Positions 15,001 to 18,500 of a stretch of DNA of 18,500 nucleotides are shown in pieces. This stretch comes from JBCBJZ01 sp038522635. GTDB taxonomy: Bacteria > Pseudomonadota > Alphaproteobacteria > Rhizobiales > Hyphomicrobiaceae. The notes under the pieces were generated by a model. That model ran no database searches. It saw only the letters and a program-made list of their open reading frames with translations, and was not told the origin of the DNA. Position 1 is the stretch's first letter. Each line of letters opens with the position of its first letter. The stretch lies in contig JBCBJZ010000066.1 of assembly GCA_038522635.1 (NCBI GenBank), positions 1-18,500 on the forward strand, read 5' to 3'. Both the position numbers and the translations under genes were made by a program.

Positions 15001-16377
15001 TCAAAAATACTCAAGCCCCACGCGGAACATCTGTTCAACTTCACGCACATGCTCAGCCGATGCGAACAGCACCACGCGATCGCGCGCGCGCAGCTCCGTC
15101 GTCCCGGTCGGGATGATCACAGCGCCATCGCGGATGATCGCGCCGAACCGCACCCCTTCGGATGGCACGATATCACGGATCCGTTTCCCCACCACCGGCG
15201 TGGTCTCCAGCGCTTCCGCCTCGATGATCTCGCCCGTGCCGTTATGGATCGAGTGCACACCACGGATGCGCCCACGCCGCACATGCTGCAACACGCGCGA
15301 GACGGTGATGCCGCGCGGATTGACTTGCGCGTCGATGCCGAGCGAGCGGATAACGCTTGCATAGCTAGCGTTGTTGAGCAGGCAGAGCGAGCGCTCGCAC
15401 CCCAACTGCCGGGCCAGCACACAGGCGAGAATGTTCGCTTGATCATCGTTGGTTAGTGCAACGATCGCATCGGCGTGCTGCACATCGGCTTCGCGCAGCA
15501 AATCTTCTGATAGCGCACTGCCGTTCAATACCACCGTGCGTGACAGCTCCTCTGAGATCTCTTCGGCACGTCCGCGGTTCGTCTCGATGATCTTCAACCG
15601 CAAGCTGGGTTCGCGCGCTTCAATGGTCTTTGCGACGTAAAGCCCGATGTTGCCGCCGCCGGCGATCACGATGCGGCGGGCCTGCTGTTCCTCGTGTCCG
15701 AAAATCTTGAGCGTGCGCGGCACCTGATCGACCGGCGCCACGAAGTACGCATCATCGCCCACCACGAGCTGATCATCACCATGCGGCACGAACAACCGGC
15801 CATCACGCACGATCGCGATGATGACCGAAGGCAGATCGGGAAACAGCTCGGTCAGTTGGCGCAGCGGTGTATCGACGATCGGACACTCTGGCCCGCAGCT
15901 CAGCCCGACCGCTGACACCAAGCCGTCGGCAAAACTGATCGTCTCAAAGGCGCCCGGCAAAGCGAGCCGCCGCATGACCGTCTCACCGACCTCAATCTCG
16001 GGCGAGATGATGAAATCGATCGGCATGTTTTCGCGCGAAAAGAGCGAGGCCCACTCGCGTTGCAGATAGGTCTGTGCGCGCACGCGCGCGATCTTCACCG
16101 GGATGTCGAATAGCGAGTGTGCCACCTGACAGGCCATCATGTTGACCTCATCATGCAGCGTGACCGCGATGATCATATCGGCATCGCGCCCACCCGCTTC
16201 ATCGATCATCTGCGGATGTGAGCCATGGCCGTGCAGCGCACGCACTTCCAGGCTGTCGTTGACCCGCTGCACCAGTTCCGCGCTGCTATCGATGATCGAG
16301 ATGTCGTGGCCTTCAGCCGCCAACCGCTCGCCAATGCCGGCCCCGACTTGGCCGGCACCGCAAACGATAATTTTCAT
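15001..16377 (-). CDS. trkA: Trk potassium uptake regulatory protein TrkA
   Basis: A 458-residue peripheral membrane subunit that gates the TrkH/TrkG potassium channel by nucleotide binding. It has two tandem RCK units. The first Rossmann domain starts MKIIVCGAGQVGAGIGERLA with its Gly-x-Gly-x-x-Gly and the acidic residues IIDSS at the end of the second strand; its RCK-C domain covers about 140-225. The second Rossmann domain starts RRIVIAGGGNIGLYVAKTIE near 233, followed by a second RCK-C domain to the end. Length equals the typical TrkA. ATG 16377 lies 21 bp after the ntrX stop with only a weak Shine-Dalgarno, so translation may depend on ntrX. No trkH/trkG is present in the window. Confidence 0.95.
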   Translation of the reverse strand: MKIIVCGAGQVGAGIGERLAAEGHDISIIDSSAELVQRVNDSLEVRALHGHGSHPQMIDEAGGRDADMIIAVTLHDEVNMMACQVAHSLFDIPVKIARVRAQTYLQREWASLFSRENMPIDFIISPEIEVGETVMRRLALPGAFETISFADGLVSAVGLSCGPECPIVDTPLRQLTELFPDLPSVIIAIVRDGRLFVPHGDDQLVVGDDAYFVAPVDQVPRTLKIFGHEEQQARRIVIAGGGNIGLYVAKTIEAREPSLRLKIIETNRGRAEEISEELSRTVVLNGSALSEDLLREADVQHADAIVALTNDDQANILACVLARQLGCERSLCLLNNASYASVIRSLGIDAQVNPRGITVSRVLQHVRRGRIRGVHSIHNGTGEIIEAEALETTPVVGKRIRDIVPSEGVRFGAIIRDGAVIIPTGTTELRARDRVVLFASAEHVREVEQMFRVGLEYF

Positions 16378-16398
16378 CGCCGTTCGTTCCCGCTCCCG

Positions 16399-17802
16399 TT
16401 AGCTTGCCGCGCGCGCTTCCGCATTGTTGCGGTCGCCCGAGCCTACGCCCAGCGCGCGAAGCTTGCGGTGGAGGGCTGAGCGTTCCATGCCCACGAACTC
16501 GGCCGTGCGCGAGATGTTGCCGCCGAAGCGGTTGATCTGCGCCAGCAGGTATTCACGCTCGAAGATCTCACGGGCTTCGCGCAGCGGCAGCGACATCAGG
16601 TGCTCCGCGCCACCGTTGACGGGCAAGGGCACGTTGGCACCGATCTCGTCAGGCAGCATGTCCGATGTGATCTGCGAAGAGGGATCACCGCCAGCGAGGA
16701 TCATCAGCCGCTCGATGTTGTTGCGAAGTTCGCGCACGTTGCCGGGCCAATCGTGCGCCTGCAGCACGGCGATCGCATCTTCACCGATCTTACGCGGGGC
16801 GAGGCCAGATGACGCTGCGACCTGATCAACGAAGTAATTGACCAGTTCGGGGATGTCGTCACGACGCTCCGCCAGCGAAGGCACGCGCAGCGGGACCACG
16901 TTCAAACGATGGTAGAGATCCTCGCGGAAATTCCCCTCCTTCATGTCGCTTTCGAGGTCGCGGCTGGTGGAAGAGATGATGCGCACGTCCACCGCGACCG
17001 TCGGGCCTCCGCCGAGCCGCTGGAACTTCTGCGCCACCAACACGCGCAGGATCTTGCCCTGGGTCTCAAGTGGCATGTCAGCGACTTCATCGATGTAGAG
17101 CGTGCCGCCATGGGCCTCCTCAAACGCGCCGACCTTGCGGGCGCCGCCGGCATGGTTCTCGATGCCAAAGAGCTCTTCTTCAACGCGGTCCGGCGCCATC
17201 GCTGCCGCCGGCAGCACCACGAAAGGCGACCCCGCGCGGTGGGACTTTTCGTGCATCACGCGTGCGGCAAGTTCCTTGCCCGTGCCCGAGGCACCGCGGA
17301 TCAACACGCGGCTGTTGGTCGGTGCCACCCGCTCGATCGATGAGCGCAGTTGGTTCATGCAGACCGATTTGCCGATCATATCAGCCGATTGCGACGAGCG
17401 CTCACGCAGCTCCCTCACCTCACGCCGCAAGTTGGCCGCTTCCAACGCGCGCATGGTGACCAGGATCAAGCGGTCGGCCTTGAACGGCTTTTCGATGTAG
17501 TCGTAAGCACCGCGCTTGATCGCCGTCACCGCGGTCTCGATGTTGCCGTGACCTGAGATGATCACCACCGCCAGCTCGGGATGCTGTTTGCGGATGATCG
17601 ACAACACCTCCAGGCCGTCCAGGCGACTGCCCTGCAGCCAGATGTCCAGAATGACGAGCTGCGGGCGGCGCTCCTCAATCGCGTTGAGCGCCTCTTCGCT
17701 GTCGCGCGCAAGACGCGTGCGGTGACCCTCATCTTCGAGGATGCCAGCAATCTGCTCGCGAATGTCGGTTTCATCATCGACGATCAAGATATCGGCGGGC
17801 AT
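16399..17802 (-). CDS. ntrX: Nitrogen-regulation response regulator NtrX
   Basis: A 467-residue AAA+ response regulator paired with NtrY, controlling nitrogen, redox and envelope genes in alphaproteobacteria. The receiver domain covers about 1-120: acidic Asp10 and Glu11, phospho-acceptor Asp53 (ILDIWL), Lys105. The AAA+ domain covers about 140-385: Walker A GASGTGKE 170-177, Walker B GGTLYIDEV 232-240, arginine-rich NFREDLYHRL near 291-300 and WPGNVREL 352-359. A FIS-type helix-turn-helix ends the protein (NISRTAEFVGMERSALHRKL, 429-448). The GAFTGA sigma54-contact loop is absent: LFGIENHAGGARKVGAFEEAHGG runs past that position. ATG 17802 (MPADIL) has AAGGAG 11 nt upstream; a TTG at 17844 is rejected. 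ntrY ends 61 bp upstream and trkA follows. Confidence 0.95.
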   Translation of the reverse strand: MPADILIVDDETDIREQIAGILEDEGHRTRLARDSEEALNAIEERRPQLVILDIWLQGSRLDGLEVLSIIRKQHPELAVVIISGHGNIETAVTAIKRGAYDYIEKPFKADRLILVTMRALEAANLRREVRELRERSSQSADMIGKSVCMNQLRSSIERVAPTNSRVLIRGASGTGKELAARVMHEKSHRAGSPFVVLPAAAMAPDRVEEELFGIENHAGGARKVGAFEEAHGGTLYIDEVADMPLETQGKILRVLVAQKFQRLGGGPTVAVDVRIISSTSRDLESDMKEGNFREDLYHRLNVVPLRVPSLAERRDDIPELVNYFVDQVAASSGLAPRKIGEDAIAVLQAHDWPGNVRELRNNIERLMILAGGDPSSQITSDMLPDEIGANVPLPVNGGAEHLMSLPLREAREIFEREYLLAQINRFGGNISRTAEFVGMERSALHRKLRALGVGSGDRNNAEARAAS

Positions 17803-17863
17803 GGCTCGCGGGGCTCCTTGTTGGGTGCACCGGTCAAGCGACAAACGGTGCAGGGCGGGGGGA

Positions 17864-18499
17864 TCAGCGCGCGGGACTTAACGTCGTTGCGGCTGGTTGG
17901 GGGGCTTCTCGTTTCGAAGGTTCAGGGCTCGTCGTCGTCGGGTCAGGACGCGGCAGGGTAATGCGGATCAGCGCGCCGCTCGTTCGGGTCTCGTTCAAGG
18001 GTGCATCTTCAAGCGCGAGCTTGCCGCCGTGTTGTTCGATCACTTTCAACACGATCGCGAGGCCGAGGCCGGTGCCCTTCTCGCGATGTGTGATGTAGGG
18101 CTCGGTCAGCCGGCCGCGGTTCGCTTTAGGTAGGCCGATACCGTTGTCGACGACCTCAATCACAACGTCGCGCTCCGACGGCACGATGCTGACCCCGATC
18201 CGGCCACGGTAATCGGCGGGCGTATCATCCTTAAGCGCCTTGGCCTCGACCGCCTCGCTCGCGTTTTTGACGAGGTTGGTGATGACCTGGTTGATCATCC
18301 GCGGATCGCACTGGATCGTCACGGGCGCTGCGGGGAAATCGATGTCGAAGGCGATGTTGGCGTTGTTGCCAAGCTGCTGGAGATCAACCGGACCGCGCAC
18401 CACATCGATGATGTCGTTGAGGCTCATCTCCGGCTTGGGCATGCGTGCGAAGGCGCTGAATTCGTCCACCATGCGCGCCACCACGTCCACCTGGCGTAT
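17864..18499 (-). CDS. ntrY: Sensor histidine kinase NtrY, C-terminal fragment
   Basis: The frame enters from the right edge with IRQVDVVARMVDEFSAFARM, the conserved helix just after the phospho-acceptor His of NtrY, and gives the last 211 residues. The catalytic HATPase domain is intact: N-box NQVITNLVKNASEAVE, G1 box VDNGIGLP, and G2 box REKGTGLGLAIVLKVIEQHGG. A Thr/Pro/Ser-rich tail ends at TGA 17864-17866. NtrY is a membrane-bound kinase that phosphorylates NtrX; its transmembrane, HAMP and PAS parts and the His box lie outside the window. The frame stays open to the window edge, so an internal GTG at 18490 is not a start. It precedes ntrX by 61 bp. Confidence 0.93.
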   Translation of the reverse strand: MRQVDVVARMVDEFSAFARMPKPEMSLNDIIDVVRGPVDLQQLGNNANIAFDIDFPAAPVTIQCDPRMINQVITNLVKNASEAVEAKALKDDTPADYRGRIGVSIVPSERDVVIEVVDNGIGLPKANRGRLTEPYITHREKGTGLGLAIVLKVIEQHGGKLALEDAPLNETRTSGALIRITLPRPDPTTTSPEPSKREAPQPAATTLSPAR

Positions 18500-18500
18500 G

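Overview
This window is GC-rich chromosomal DNA from an alphaproteobacterium. It holds two conserved housekeeping neighbourhoods of that class. The ntrY-ntrX-trkA-dat-hfq-hflX order, with a D-amino-acid aminotransferase between trkA and hfq, recalls Rhodospirillales-type genomes, but the genus cannot be fixed by eye. I see no transposase, integrase, CRISPR array, tRNA or rRNA.

Left half (1-9489): the 3' end of gmk (guanylate kinase) faces pepA (leucyl aminopeptidase, minus strand). A 310-bp divergent region separates pepA from a plus-strand envelope cluster: lptF, lptG, lptD, surA-like, rsmA. LptF and LptG are the permease subunits that drive lipopolysaccharide transport. LptD is the outer-membrane LPS translocon, and the SurA-like chaperone probably helps fold outer-membrane proteins such as LptD. 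RsmA is the 16S rRNA dimethyltransferase. The pdxA gene commonly found between surA and rsmA is absent. surA and rsmA abut through a TTGA overlap, and rsmA has no in-frame ATG or GTG in its proper range.

Middle (9490-11805): an unrecognised multi-pass membrane protein (minus) is divergent from mazG (plus). The gap holds a 109-bp palindromic element made of two tandem hairpins bounded by CCTTAGAG/CTCTAAGG, which supplies part of the mazG ribosome binding site. A 49-codon one-helix membrane protein lies just past mazG on the minus strand.

Right half (11806-18500): minus-strand genes, in transcription order ntrY (partial), ntrX, trkA, dat, hfq, hflX. They cover nitrogen/redox two-component signalling, potassium uptake control, D-amino acid metabolism, the RNA chaperone Hfq and the ribosome-associated GTPase HflX. 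The 423-bp gap between dat and hfq is not empty. On the plus strand it folds into a long interrupted helix carrying 6S RNA-like sequence signatures, so I call a probable 6S RNA gene (ssrS), divergent from hfq and tail-to-tail with dat.

The window is mostly ordinary core genome. Its most notable contents are the 6S RNA candidate, the double-hairpin element, the missing pdxA with the odd rsmA start, the basic insertion in the SurA homologue, and the uncertain hflX start.
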